Part shown: in pieces, positions 43,910-52,145 of the stretch
Position numbering within the stretch: position 1 is the first letter of the stretch
Layout: each line of letters opens with the position of its first letter
Assembly: GCA_028284395.1 (NCBI GenBank)
Contig: JANQRV010000135.1
Location: 1-52,145, forward strand
DNA from: Saprospiraceae bacterium
GTDB taxonomy: Bacteria > Bacteroidota > Bacteroidia > Chitinophagales > Saprospiraceae
Length of the DNA: 52,145 bases
Direction: 5' to 3'
The notes under the pieces: generated by a model
The model's database searches: none
What the model was told of the DNA's origin: nothing
What the model saw: only the letters and a program-made list of their open reading frames with translations
Program-made: the position numbers and the translations under genes

Positions 43910-45895
43910 TCATTTTAAGCGACCCAATGTCAACAAATAGTCGAAAGAATAGATCCCTCCCTTAATATTCATATCCTGGAAAAAGGTGTCGGTGAATGTT
44001 TTCCCACCGCCACGGGTTGTAATGCCGTTGAGGTTGGCTACAAAAACTTCAACATCATACAGGTGGCTAGACTTAAATCCTGGCTTGGCTGTAATGCGGA
44101 GGGTGCCGTTTTTTATCTTCGTTTCGATTTTATCTAGCATGTTGTCGGCGGCTTTAATAATCACTTTGTGCTCGCTGCTCTTTCTAATAACTACTCGCAG
44201 ATTATCCGCTACGGTCATCTTTGTGAATGTAGAAAGGGTTTTGGTCCGCGCGGAAATTCTGGTATTCAAGCGATCCCATTCTTCTAGTGTTTTTGGAGCT
44301 TTAAAGCCTTGGTAGTGGTTTAGATGACCCGGGGTTGCGTCTGAAATCCAAAGGGTAATGTACTCAGATGCTGTTATTTCAGTAAAACCACGGTTGATAA
44401 TTGATCTTACAAATTCGCTTGGAAGTCCGTGGACACTAAACTCCTTTAACTTGTCGATTGTCATTCCCGGGATCTTTAATTTTCCAATCTCCCGAATGTA
44501 CTGATGGTTAACTGATAGTACCTGTAAATTGGTTACTTGGTCTGGTTTTACGTCTTGAAAGCGGGCTTCTCGAAGCGCATCGATTAGTGATGTAGTCACC
44601 CCCTCATTCGTCATTCGCCGCAGTCCGATCAAGGAGGGTTTCTCATAACCCGCTCGTTTCATGGCCTCCAGAAGACTAAAGTCCAGTGGAGTGGCGAGCC
44701 AAGCGGTCATTGCTATTTCTTGTGCGGTTAGGTTCGTGTAATTAGCATCTTTTAATTCCTGGAGGTGAGCTGAGGTAACTGCCGACTGTTTGAGGTAACT
44801 CAAATCGAAAATTGTAATTTGAGATTTGCCAACCGCTTTTAAAGAGGGTAGTATCATTTTCAAATACTCTTTGGTGACTTCACTGTTTGCCAATCTCCAG
44901 AGTTCCTGCCGACTATCAGGTTCAATATCGTACTTTGAGAGCAACTTCAAATAATCTTCGTTCATATCTATGAGGAAAAAACGAAACCAAATGATGTCTT
45001 CCGGATTCTGGAAATATTTAGGTTCTCCCTTTCCGTTTTGTCGGTAGCGACCATTTATCGAAAGTCCTTCGATGTTTGCTTCATCCATACTGAAGCCTTG
45101 AGACTTCAGATAAGTCTGAAAAGAAGAATTTGGTACAAATTCAAAGTTGCCTTTCGACTTTCTGGATTTGGGTTGCCCCGTGCAGACCAATTGACCTGCT
45201 TTGCGATCTATTGTGAAAGTGGTTCTGGGGTCGATTACCTCTTTCGACAAACTAGTAGGATTTACACAGATGTCGTGTAACCAAACCCCTTTCCAAGAAC
45301 TTCCTTTGTCCTTAAAGGTGAGATTTATACAAAACTCCTGTGCACTGAGTTCTCCTTTCCATTGGCCGTAAATCGTGGGCTGATCTAAAATAGGTTGTGG
45401 ACTTTCAGCATGCTGAATCGGAGCCTGAACCAAGCGCGGATTTTTTGGTTGTCCATTATCTGACTTTCCGGGATTGATCGGAAGAAACAGATTTTCTATT
45501 GGAGGTCTGCGAGACACCATTGTTGACAGCCTGTTTTGGGCAATTCTTTCTACTACTGGAATATGATTGATTGCGGGAGGATTTTGAAGCATGGGGGATG
45601 GTGGAGAGATATCCATTGAATCCGACGATGCAGCGAGCACTTCAAATTGAAGAGTAGGTAAGGGAGAAATGGATATATCTTTGGGATGATCGATGGGCAA
45701 AGCCCCATAAATGATCAATGCAGTTGTTAGGAGAATCATAATGATAGATTTTGGGTTGAAGTAATCTGTCCATTTTTTCGAAGGGGGCTGGTGTACAAAG
45801 TCTTCAATGATCAATTTTACCTGATCTATATTTAGTTCCGTCGGGATGTAGCGTGCCGTTTGAAATAATTCCTCGACCTTTCTTTGTGGGATCAT
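43910..45895 (-). CDS. Anti-sigma-like membrane protein with GIN/DUF2807-like C-terminus
   Basis: 661 residues. N-terminal cytosolic tail (1-47), one transmembrane helix at about 50-66 (IIMILLTTALIIYGALP), a proline-rich stretch, a beta-rich middle domain, a helical repeat region (about 370-500), and a C-terminal beta domain (about 560-661, VADNLRVVIRKSSEHKVIIK, GTLRITAKPGFKSSHLYDVEV, GITTRGGGKTF) like the DUF2807/GIN head domain. It overlaps the ECF sigma gene upstream by 4 bp (ATGA), strongly implying a sigma/anti-sigma pair. Confidence 0.75.
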   Translation of the reverse strand: MIPQRKVEELFQTARYIPTELNIDQVKLIIEDFVHQPPSKKWTDYFNPKSIIMILLTTALIIYGALPIDHPKDISISPLPTLQFEVLAASSDSMDISPPSPMLQNPPAINHIPVVERIAQNRLSTMVSRRPPIENLFLPINPGKSDNGQPKNPRLVQAPIQHAESPQPILDQPTIYGQWKGELSAQEFCINLTFKDKGSSWKGVWLHDICVNPTSLSKEVIDPRTTFTIDRKAGQLVCTGQPKSRKSKGNFEFVPNSSFQTYLKSQGFSMDEANIEGLSINGRYRQNGKGEPKYFQNPEDIIWFRFFLIDMNEDYLKLLSKYDIEPDSRQELWRLANSEVTKEYLKMILPSLKAVGKSQITIFDLSYLKQSAVTSAHLQELKDANYTNLTAQEIAMTAWLATPLDFSLLEAMKRAGYEKPSLIGLRRMTNEGVTTSLIDALREARFQDVKPDQVTNLQVLSVNHQYIREIGKLKIPGMTIDKLKEFSVHGLPSEFVRSIINRGFTEITASEYITLWISDATPGHLNHYQGFKAPKTLEEWDRLNTRISARTKTLSTFTKMTVADNLRVVIRKSSEHKVIIKAADNMLDKIETKIKNGTLRITAKPGFKSSHLYDVEVFVANLNGITTRGGGKTFTDTFFQDMNIKGGIYSFDYLLTLGRLK

Positions 45896-46449
45896 AGCGT
45901 GATGGTTTGGGCTGTTTTAAATAGCTCGTTGATAGAAGAGGATACGGGTTGGGGCCCTTCCTCGAGTAGCTTGCGCAATTTGTGGCGCCCCCGACTGATC
46001 TTAGTTTTTATCGCACCTTCAGTGCTCCCTTGAATTTGAGCGATCTCTTTCATACTGAAGCCGCTGATCTCGAAGAGAATCACAGCGTTGCGTTGCTTGG
46101 TCGGTAGTCGATTCATGGTGCTGTACAGGAGTTGGATATCGGCCAGGATCTCGGGAGAAAGTCCCTTGGCAATTAAAGTCTCAGCGTGTTTTTCCAACAA
46201 CTCAGTTCTATTTTTGTGTTTGCGCCAATGGCTGATGGATCGATTGCGAGCAGTCCGAATGAGATAATGCAGTAACTGGCCCTTTTTTCGGATCCGGTCA
46301 AAATTTTGATAAGCTGAAAGTAGTGTATCCTGAACCAGGTCATCCACTTCCAGTTTCCCGTAAGCAAGCGCCGAGCAATAGCGCAGAAACGGATCGTGGC
46401 AGGCCTCATAAGCCTCCATGAAAGCTATTTGTTTTTGGTTTGGCATCAT
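45892..46449 (-). CDS. ECF RNA polymerase sigma factor
   Basis: 185 residues. Region 2 is CHDPFLRYCSALAYGKLEVD with LVQDTLLSAYQNF; region 4 is MNRLPTKQRNAVILFEISGF and AQIQGSTEGAIKTKISRGRH. It is a Bacteroidota-type ECF (FecI-like/sigma-70 subfamily) factor. The following gene overlaps by 4 bp and should be its anti-sigma partner. A TAATTTTG box lies just upstream of the start, close enough to suggest a near-leaderless transcript. Confidence 0.92.
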   Translation of the reverse strand: MMPNQKQIAFMEAYEACHDPFLRYCSALAYGKLEVDDLVQDTLLSAYQNFDRIRKKGQLLHYLIRTARNRSISHWRKHKNRTELLEKHAETLIAKGLSPEILADIQLLYSTMNRLPTKQRNAVILFEISGFSMKEIAQIQGSTEGAIKTKISRGRHKLRKLLEEGPQPVSSSINELFKTAQTITL

Positions 46450-46608
46450 TCAAAATTATGCTTTTGCGGCCTTGTTATTGAATCATCCGGAGTGAAAAGG
46501 GCGATGGCCCATCCCGTACAGGTGTTCATTTTTGTTGAACAACAGATTAACTTAAGGACTTCTGCACTGATAGTCGCAGTAATCAGAGAATGGTTACATG
46601 AACGTGGA

Positions 46609-48684
46609 TTATTCTACTGTTGGGTAGGGTAGAAAAGGGAAATTAAAGCTGACTTCCGCGCCTCCGTTTGGATGGTATTCAAACCGAAAATTAATTTTTT
46701 TACTGTAGGTTTTTTGGAGGAATCGGACTCGGTCTTTGATGATGTTCAGTGCTACAGATTTGTGTTTAGCCGCCTTTCTTTCCGTATTGGCCCTCTTTCC
46801 CATTCCATTGTCGGTAACCGAAATTGCGAGTAGACTGCCTGACAATTTGAAATCCAAATGGACAGCCCCCTTGGGTATGGCATATATCTTACCGTGCTCT
46901 ATGGCATTTTCTAGAATGGGCTGGATTAGCATGGGAGGGATGCTCGTCGTGGTCTGATCAATATTAGGGTCAATGTTTATCTGAAAATCAAAAGACTTAG
47001 AATATCGTAGTTGTTGTAGTTTTAGGTAATTTTCAAGTGTTTGGATTTCTTCTTGAAGCGTGATGAAGGCCTTGCTGCTTTGGTCCAGAATTTGTCTCAT
47101 AAGTTTTGCAAACTTGGCGAGGTAATAGGCCGCTTCCTTTCCCTGTTGGTTTTGCAACAGAAAATTCTGAATGGAACTAAGGGTATTAAAAGTAAAATGG
47201 GGATTCATTTGGGACCGAAGCAATCGTTGCTCTAATTCGACTGCTAACCGTTTTTTATTTAGGATCTGGTTCCGATTATTTAGAAACAAAACCCCGCTTA
47301 CAAGAATGAGAAAAATAAAGATTCCAGTAATCCAAGACATTTGTTGTCGGTGATGAAGTTGCTGTATGGTCTGGTTTTTCTGCAGCAGGAGGATTTGGGC
47401 TTCTCTTTCGGCAGCTTCGTGTTTGTTTTTCAGTCTTTGCAGTGTTTGGATCGCCTCGTCGCTTACAATCTTATCCTTGATAGCGATCCACTTTTCCAAA
47501 TAATTGAGGGCCTCGTTATTGTTGCCCAGGACCTTTGACCACTCGTACAGATAGTCGTATCCACCCTGAATACGTCTTCTGTTATTCATTTTCAATGCCA
47601 TGGAAAGTCCAGCTTTTGCCTGGATTATCGCTTTGTGATATTCTTTACGATCAGCGAAGATCTGAGCTTGAAGGTATTCGGCTTTGATCCTTACGTCCGT
47701 CGAACGGGATTGTTGACCGTAGTAGTAAGCCTGCTTTCTGCATTCTTCACTTTCCAGCAATCTGCCCGCTTCGTAGAGGTTGTCTCCCTTGATTTCCAGA
47801 GCACTAAAGACATTGTCGTGGAAGCCATGGACAATTCCAACTGCGATGCTTTCGTCCAGGTATTGATTGGAGATGCTGAAAGCTTTTTCTTCCGAATAAA
47901 AGAGACCAAGGTTGTAACTGGTCAGACAGAGTCGGTCTGCTATATCTAGCTTTTTTGCTAGTCGGTAGGCTTCTAGTAAATTTTCTTTAGCCGATTCTTT
48001 GAATCGTGATCGGTCGTATTCGGTTCCGTAATTTAGTTCCTTTATAGAAAGATCGCCATAAACTGCACTAAGATTGATAACTGCCCTCATTAAGTATTCT
48101 TCATTGTTGAGGAGTCGAGCGATCTTTTTTGATCGTTGGGCAGCTTCCAAAGCCTCTGAAAAATTGCCCATTTGCTGGTTGACCGAGGAAAGTGCAATAT
48201 GGGCATTAAACCAATAGAAGGAATGTAGGGACCCGGCAGACGATGACAGGTACTCGATGGCTGTTGTTAAATGATTCTTTTTAATCGGAAAATATCCTAA
48301 CTTCCCCTGATAATGCCCTAGCGTATAGTGCGTTTTCCCAATCTCAAAAGGCAAATCGAACTGTAAATAAATTTCTAAACAATTTCGGAGTAATTGGAAG
48401 ACCCGTGCCGTGTCGGTGGGGAAAAACGAGAATGATCGGTAGAATTGGACGTTGGCTTTTAGAATTTCATCATCAGAGTGTTCGGCAACTTCCCATGTTT
48501 TTGCTGCATAATATCTAAGAGAATCGCTACCACGTCCATATTTTTCAAAGCAATGTTCCGCCAATTTTAAAAGAGAGTCAGCCCGCTGATCATTATTCTT
48601 CACCTCCAAGGCATCTTGGGCAATGATCTGCAACGAAAAGAGGAGTAGCATACCAACTAAACAGAACAGTAAAGGACGCATCAA
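46609..48684 (-). CDS. TPR-containing membrane histidine kinase (LytS type)
   Basis: 691 residues. Signal peptide (LFCLVGMLLLFSLQIIAQ), a TPR sensor region (to about 420), a coiled coil, one transmembrane helix at about 447-467 (WITGIFIFLILVSGVLFLNN), then the His_kinase domain with RSQMNPHFTFNTLSSIQNF and the ATPase N-box MLIQPILENAIEHGKI and VTDNGMGK. It is the ordinary membrane-bound relative of the soluble kinase at 8661. No LytTR regulator is adjacent, so its partner lies elsewhere. Confidence 0.9.
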   Translation of the reverse strand: MMRPLLFCLVGMLLLFSLQIIAQDALEVKNNDQRADSLLKLAEHCFEKYGRGSDSLRYYAAKTWEVAEHSDDEILKANVQFYRSFSFFPTDTARVFQLLRNCLEIYLQFDLPFEIGKTHYTLGHYQGKLGYFPIKKNHLTTAIEYLSSSAGSLHSFYWFNAHIALSSVNQQMGNFSEALEAAQRSKKIARLLNNEEYLMRAVINLSAVYGDLSIKELNYGTEYDRSRFKESAKENLLEAYRLAKKLDIADRLCLTSYNLGLFYSEEKAFSISNQYLDESIAVGIVHGFHDNVFSALEIKGDNLYEAGRLLESEECRKQAYYYGQQSRSTDVRIKAEYLQAQIFADRKEYHKAIIQAKAGLSMALKMNNRRRIQGGYDYLYEWSKVLGNNNEALNYLEKWIAIKDKIVSDEAIQTLQRLKNKHEAAEREAQILLLQKNQTIQQLHHRQQMSWITGIFIFLILVSGVLFLNNRNQILNKKRLAVELEQRLLRSQMNPHFTFNTLSSIQNFLLQNQQGKEAAYYLAKFAKLMRQILDQSSKAFITLQEEIQTLENYLKLQQLRYSKSFDFQINIDPNIDQTTTSIPPMLIQPILENAIEHGKIYAIPKGAVHLDFKLSGSLLAISVTDNGMGKRANTERKAAKHKSVALNIIKDRVRFLQKTYSKKINFRFEYHPNGGAEVSFNFPFLPYPTVE

Positions 48685-48799
48685 TCAAATTAGATTTTCT
48701 GAATATATCAATTTTTCAGATCCCAATTTAATCAATAAAAGCAAGTCATATCAGTTGGAATGGCCACCGCGAACCCGAGTGGAAAGGTTAGCGTATTAT

Positions 48800-48824
48800 G
48801 AAAGGAGCCACACTTGCTCCTTTC
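48800..48824. terminator. Hairpin between DUF4097 gene and TPR kinase
   Basis: A 9-bp perfect stem GAAAGGAGC (48800-48808) and GCTCCTTTC (48816-48824) with a 7-nt loop, just beyond the leftward stop at 48835. No strong T-run follows on the leftward strand, so it may be a weak terminator or a stabilising 3' hairpin. Confidence 0.55.
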
Positions 48825-48834
48825 ACAACTGTTT

Positions 48835-49623
48835 TTAGTTCTTACGAATGTAAATGTCGCCATGATGGCTTTCAATTCTGAATTCCGGTCCGCCACCATT
48901 TATCGTGCCGCTCATCCAACCATCGAGAGAGAAGCCACCACTATCTTCATCCTTGTTCTTTAACATAACGGGTTTGATATTCATGTCAAAGGCAGTGTAG
49001 ATATCTCCTTGCATCATTTTGAATTTGAAATCCGCCTTAGTGGAAGCAGGGAGCGTGATATCGATTTCACCGTTGTAATTGGTAAAAGCCAGGGGAGTAT
49101 TGGCTGCCAACTCGTCGAATTGCAGTTTGATTCCACCATTAAAAGAGCTGGCGATCACTGAACCGGATATTTTCCGGGCCTCAATTTTGCCATTATGGGC
49201 TTCTGCTGTGACTTCTCCTTTGATGTTTTCAACCAACACATTACCATCGTTGAAAGTATTGATTTCTAGGTCAAAACTGACTGGTACTTCAATGATGACC
49301 TTCATACCCTTATTCATATTGTGAGATTCGACATCGACCCGGTTATGGCTCTCAGAAATCTCCAGATTGCTAAAACCTCCGGAGATTTTTTTAAGCCCTC
49401 CGCCAACATCCTCCATTTTGATGCCTTGAGATCCCATTGGTTGGTATTTTACCAGCACATCCTTCCTGCTGGTTCCGATTACTGTAACGGGACCTTTCAT
49501 TATTTGGACTTCCAACCGCCCTCGCTTACCGGGATCCGAGAGGGGAATATTGATGGTTTGCATTTCCTGAGCCCGCAAGGGTAGGAAGAGGGAGGTAACT
49601 AAGATGATTATTAGATACTTCAT
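48835..49623 (-). CDS. DUF4097 family beta-solenoid protein
   Basis: 262 residues from the ATG at 49623, which gives a clean signal peptide (MKYLIIILVTSLFLPLRAQ) and starts 4 bp after the previous stop. Repeated short strands (INTFNDGNVLVENIKGEVTA, IEARKISGSVIASSFNGGIK) form the DUF4097/GIN-type right-handed beta solenoid, found in exported or surface adhesin-like proteins. It is paired with the similar gene upstream. Confidence 0.82.
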   Translation of the reverse strand: MKYLIIILVTSLFLPLRAQEMQTINIPLSDPGKRGRLEVQIMKGPVTVIGTSRKDVLVKYQPMGSQGIKMEDVGGGLKKISGGFSNLEISESHNRVDVESHNMNKGMKVIIEVPVSFDLEINTFNDGNVLVENIKGEVTAEAHNGKIEARKISGSVIASSFNGGIKLQFDELAANTPLAFTNYNGEIDITLPASTKADFKFKMMQGDIYTAFDMNIKPVMLKNKDEDSGGFSLDGWMSGTINGGGPEFRIESHHGDIYIRKN

Positions 49624-49627
49624 AGTA

Positions 49628-50515
49628 TTATTTTTCTTTGACGTAAACATTTCCATTAAAGGTTTCGAATGATAATCTGACTCCGCCATTGCGGATTTTC
49701 AAGCCTTTGTTTTGGCCGATCTTAAATTTAACTCCTCCTTTTTCATTGCTTACCTCTTTTTCAACTATAACCGGGAGTACCTCTACCTGATCAATATCGG
49801 TGTAGAAATCGCCATTAAAACTTTTAAAGAGTGCATCGGCAGACAAACCAGAGATGAATTGAGTATTAATATCGCCATTTAAAGAATAATAGGAAGAAGG
49901 TTCCGTAGGGTTGCTCGTGTAAGTAACGTCTAGATCTCCGTTGATGGTATGGGCTTCAATACCACCCTGGACCTGATGGAGTGCGATGGCACCGTTGACA
50001 TTATTGACCCTTATTTTGCCGGAGACTCCTTCAATTAGAACATCTCCATGATTGACAGTACTTGCTTCTAAATTTGTGCCTTTGGGAATTTTTACCTTGA
50101 AGTTGAGACGATAATCATATTTTGGATGCCATTGACAGTTGTTGACCCATTGATTGAAACGTCCCTTTCTGAGATCTTCTTCGGAGATGGATCGGGCATC
50201 AATATCTGAGCACGGAGCATCCATATAAAGTGCAATCGTCTTTGACTTCTCAATCACACCCAACTTGACTTCGGAAAAACCTCTGTCACGGACCGCAGAA
50301 CTCGAGCCTTTTATAATCAATTCCAATTCCATTTCGGCCTGGTTGCCATCGTGCTCCATAACTTCGATGCCTCCATTGATATTTCTGATTAGGATCATGT
50401 TATCCTTCGAAGTAGAGGCGAATGTAAAACTTTTCTTAATGATCTTGGTATCCTGTTGGGCGCTCATGAGGCCGGACAATAAAAGAGCCAGGACAATTGT
50501 TGTTAATTGCTTCAT
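49628..50515 (-). CDS. DUF4097 family beta-solenoid protein
   Basis: 295 residues with a signal peptide (IVLALLLSGLMSAQQ). DUF4097 repeats: FKVKIPKGTNLEASTVNHGD, VLIEGVSGKIRVNNVNGAIA, LHQVQGGIEAHTINGDLDV. It is the paralogue of the next gene downstream (4-bp spacing) and follows the sigma/anti-sigma genes, so all four look like one operon in which the sigma factor controls exported solenoid proteins. Confidence 0.85.
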   Translation of the reverse strand: MKQLTTIVLALLLSGLMSAQQDTKIIKKSFTFASTSKDNMILIRNINGGIEVMEHDGNQAEMELELIIKGSSSAVRDRGFSEVKLGVIEKSKTIALYMDAPCSDIDARSISEEDLRKGRFNQWVNNCQWHPKYDYRLNFKVKIPKGTNLEASTVNHGDVLIEGVSGKIRVNNVNGAIALHQVQGGIEAHTINGDLDVTYTSNPTEPSSYYSLNGDINTQFISGLSADALFKSFNGDFYTDIDQVEVLPVIVEKEVSNEKGGVKFKIGQNKGLKIRNGGVRLSFETFNGNVYVKEK

Positions 50516-50581
50516 AATTTTGATTACTTGATCTTAGCGGGTAAATGAAATTTGATACTGACCGAAGATATCGGTCTTGGC

Positions 50582-51388
50582 TTAAAGAAGCTGCTGCATA
50601 TTTTTCTTGAGATTGATTTTGACTACCTCCGGGGTCTCTTTCTTTTTAATGATGACCTCCAAGTATTCCAGTGAACTCTTTTCTTTCCATGCTTCCATAA
50701 CTTCGCCTAAAGCCATTTGTACGAAGGGATCGTCTTGGTGTAGGATCGAGTTGACCAAACCTTTTCTAACTTCGGGATTGTCTGCATAATTGCGCAATAC
50801 TCTTAATGCGGCCAGCCGAACATTTCCATTGTGGTCAAAATTGAGCGTATGTAAGAGGGCCTTCGCCACTTTTTCGCTTACGTGATCCATTTCTTCAGTA
50901 AGATTAACAGCTTTTAACCGTTCGGTGGTAGATTCCTTATCAATGAGCTCGAGCATAATCTGCTCTTGCATTTGCTGGATTTCCTGAACCTGATGGGATA
51001 GTGCTGCTACCTGGTCTTGGTGCTTTCCTGGTTCGCTCAACCACCACGATGCCAATCCAACTCCCAGGAAGACCAACAGGGCAGAATAAGCCAATTGAAG
51101 AATGGGTTTGGTGGCCCAGATGTCGGCCCACCAAGTGCTTATGGTGGTCCACCAAGATTGCTGACTCTCCACGTCCGATAGATAGGTATAAAAATTATCC
51201 TGCATTTGTCGGCTGAGGTGATCGCTGAAATAATGATCCAATTGATTGCTCAATAATTGAATCTCTTCCAGGTCCTCCAACTGGATGAAGCCCATTTCAA
51301 TACCTTTTTCCAAGTCGAGTTCCTCCTCCTTAGACAGCGAGTTCTCATTGTATTTTCTTATCAGATATTTGATGTGCTCACTATTCAT
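50582..51388 (-). CDS. HEAT-repeat membrane anti-sigma-like protein
   Basis: 268 residues. The N-terminus (MNSEHIKYLIRKYNENSLSK and EEELDLEKG) matches the sigma-binding helix of Bacteroidota anti-sigma factors; one transmembrane helix lies at about 96-114 (LQLAYSALLVFLGVGLASWW); the periplasmic C-terminus (about 165-265) has HEAT-like repeats (HNGNVRLAALRVLRNYADNP, DPFVQMALGEVMEAWKEKS). It is encoded 39 bp after the ECF sigma gene. Confidence 0.82.
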   Translation of the reverse strand: MNSEHIKYLIRKYNENSLSKEEELDLEKGIEMGFIQLEDLEEIQLLSNQLDHYFSDHLSRQMQDNFYTYLSDVESQQSWWTTISTWWADIWATKPILQLAYSALLVFLGVGLASWWLSEPGKHQDQVAALSHQVQEIQQMQEQIMLELIDKESTTERLKAVNLTEEMDHVSEKVAKALLHTLNFDHNGNVRLAALRVLRNYADNPEVRKGLVNSILHQDDPFVQMALGEVMEAWKEKSSLEYLEVIIKKKETPEVVKINLKKNMQQLL

Positions 51389-51427
51389 TGTTGTTGATTT
51401 GATCTTGATAAACCATGTTGATTCGAT

Positions 51428-51979
51428 TCAGCTGTTTAGTCTGTGATTGTGCATCTCCTTCTTCAGGGCCTGAAGTGCTCTGAATACTTTTACCTTGACG
51501 GCCCCTTCCGAGCAGCCCAGTAATTCCCCTATTCTTTTGTATTTCAAACCCTGAAGTTTGCTGAGTATGATGACTTCTCTTTTATCCGGATCCAGTCGTT
51601 GGAGTGCCCGTTGAAGCGCGGCCATTTCTTCTTGTTTCATGAGTTGAGCGTGCTGATTAGGGGTATGATCCACTAGTTGATCTTGCCAGTCTTCAATTTT
51701 TTCTTTAGGGCGATTACCTTTTTTGCGGGTCTGGTCATAATTGACATTGCGGGCAATCTGAAACATCCAAGCTTTGAATTCTCCCTCGCCGCGATATCGG
51801 TGTTTGTAACGTAGTATTCGCTCAAAAACATTTTGGACAAGATCCTCGCTTACCGCAGTATTCTGATTTTTCCGATAAAAGAAACTAAATAATAACCGGT
51901 GGTAGCGTTCAAATAGAATGCCGAGACCGCGCGTGTCGCCGTCCTTTACCTGGGTCATAATGTGGTTGTCTGAGAGCAT
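51428..51979 (-). CDS. ECF RNA polymerase sigma factor
   Basis: 183 residues. Region 2: LLFSFFYRKNQNTAVSEDLV and QNVFERILRYKHRYRGEGEF; region 4: LQRLDPDKREVIILSKLQGL and KRIGELLGCSEGAVKVKVFR. It is the first gene of the leftward operon with the HEAT anti-sigma and two DUF4097 genes. An alternative start seven codons downstream is possible. Confidence 0.92.
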   Translation of the reverse strand: MLSDNHIMTQVKDGDTRGLGILFERYHRLLFSFFYRKNQNTAVSEDLVQNVFERILRYKHRYRGEGEFKAWMFQIARNVNYDQTRKKGNRPKEKIEDWQDQLVDHTPNQHAQLMKQEEMAALQRALQRLDPDKREVIILSKLQGLKYKRIGELLGCSEGAVKVKVFRALQALKKEMHNHRLNS

Positions 51980-52112
51980 GTCCCGTTTAGTTTTACAATG
52001 GTGTTCGTATAGGAGAACTTCGGTGACTCGGAAAGGTTACCGGGAAAAGCTATTTTTTTAACCAATGGAGACTTCTGCTCTACTTAAAGCAACTGAAAGC
52101 TGATTTTTCGTT

Positions 52113-52145
52113 GCAACCATAGCAACCATAGCAACCATAGCAACC
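52113..52145 (+). repeat. Tandem repeat of GCAACCATA (9-bp unit), cut by window edge
   Basis: About 3.7 uninterrupted copies of the nonamer at the very end of the window. The total array length is unknown. It could be a short variable tandem repeat or a set of protein-binding iterons in front of the leftward sigma operon. Confidence 0.8.

Noticed and set aside
48685..48799. A third double-glycine peptide beside the second TPR kinase
   Set aside because: Both strands were read; no start plus leader pattern was found in the 150-bp gap.
52113..52145. Start of a CRISPR array
   Set aside because: The units are contiguous 9-mers without spacers and no cas gene is present.

Overview
The window looks like chromosomal DNA of a Bacteroidota bacterium, most likely a marine or activated-sludge Saprospiria/Lewinella-type organism. 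Supporting signs are a type IX secretion (T9SS) sorting domain, a DUF2452 protein, DUF4097 proteins, TPR-LytS histidine kinases with LytTR regulators, several TAnnTTTG-type -7 promoter boxes, AT-rich ribosome binding regions and double-glycine mini-peptides. No rRNA, tRNA, CRISPR array, intact insertion sequence or prophage was seen. Most genes are chromosomal housekeeping or envelope genes; the accessory-looking parts are about 8.1-12.1 kb, 18.6-29.2 kb and 30.8-36.4 kb.

Layout. 1-3.7 kb (minus): a truncated membrane protein, a secreted PIG-L deacetylase with a GATase-like tail, and a PolB-type 3'-5' exonuclease. 3.9-8.2 kb (plus): a coiled-coil membrane protein, a DUF2452 protein and penicillin-binding protein 1C. 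8.1-8.6 kb: two copies of a hairpin leader, each followed by a tiny ORF. 8.6-11.9 kb (minus): a LytTR response regulator, a 46-residue double-glycine peptide missed by ordinary gene length cut-offs, and a TPR histidine kinase with no membrane segment. 12.1-18.6 kb (plus): a Kv-type channel, a LamG-nuclease fusion, a sodium/solute symporter, a lipoprotein aldose epimerase and a transglutaminase. 19.7-26.4 kb (plus): an outer-membrane protein, a lipoprotein and a 1352-residue CHAT-STAND-TM-WD40 protein. 26.9-27.7 kb: a dense run of hairpins, then a second double-glycine peptide (39 aa). 27.7-30.6 kb (minus): a helical-repeat protein and a leucine-rich lipoprotein. 30.8-36.4 kb (plus): a CAP protein; a sigma-54 activator with a 33-bp palindrome and a sigma-54 promoter behind it; a cysteine-less thioredoxin; a DUF547-barrel fusion; and a BamA-like barrel. 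36.5-41.7 kb (plus): a T9SS-secreted glycosidase, two envelope proteins and a GH130 phosphorylase. 41.7-52.1 kb (mostly minus): a PqiA-like protein, small or broken genes, two ECF sigma/anti-sigma modules each coupled to a beta-solenoid (GIN/DUF4097) protein, and a second TPR histidine kinase.

Three candidate systems stand out. (1) A double-glycine peptide lies between a soluble TPR histidine kinase and a LytTR regulator, the same gene content as Gram-positive peptide-pheromone circuits (ComCDE/Blp) but in a Bacteroidota. (2) An envelope-spanning CHAT-protease/STAND-ATPase/WD40 protein sits in an apparent operon with an outer-membrane barrel and a lipoprotein, followed by a structured non-coding block and another double-glycine peptide. 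(3) A self-contained sigma-54 switch (activator gene, palindromic enhancer, GG-N10-GC promoter) is placed to drive a redox-dead thioredoxin and outer-membrane barrel genes. All functional links are inferences from gene order and motifs read by eye; no database search was available.
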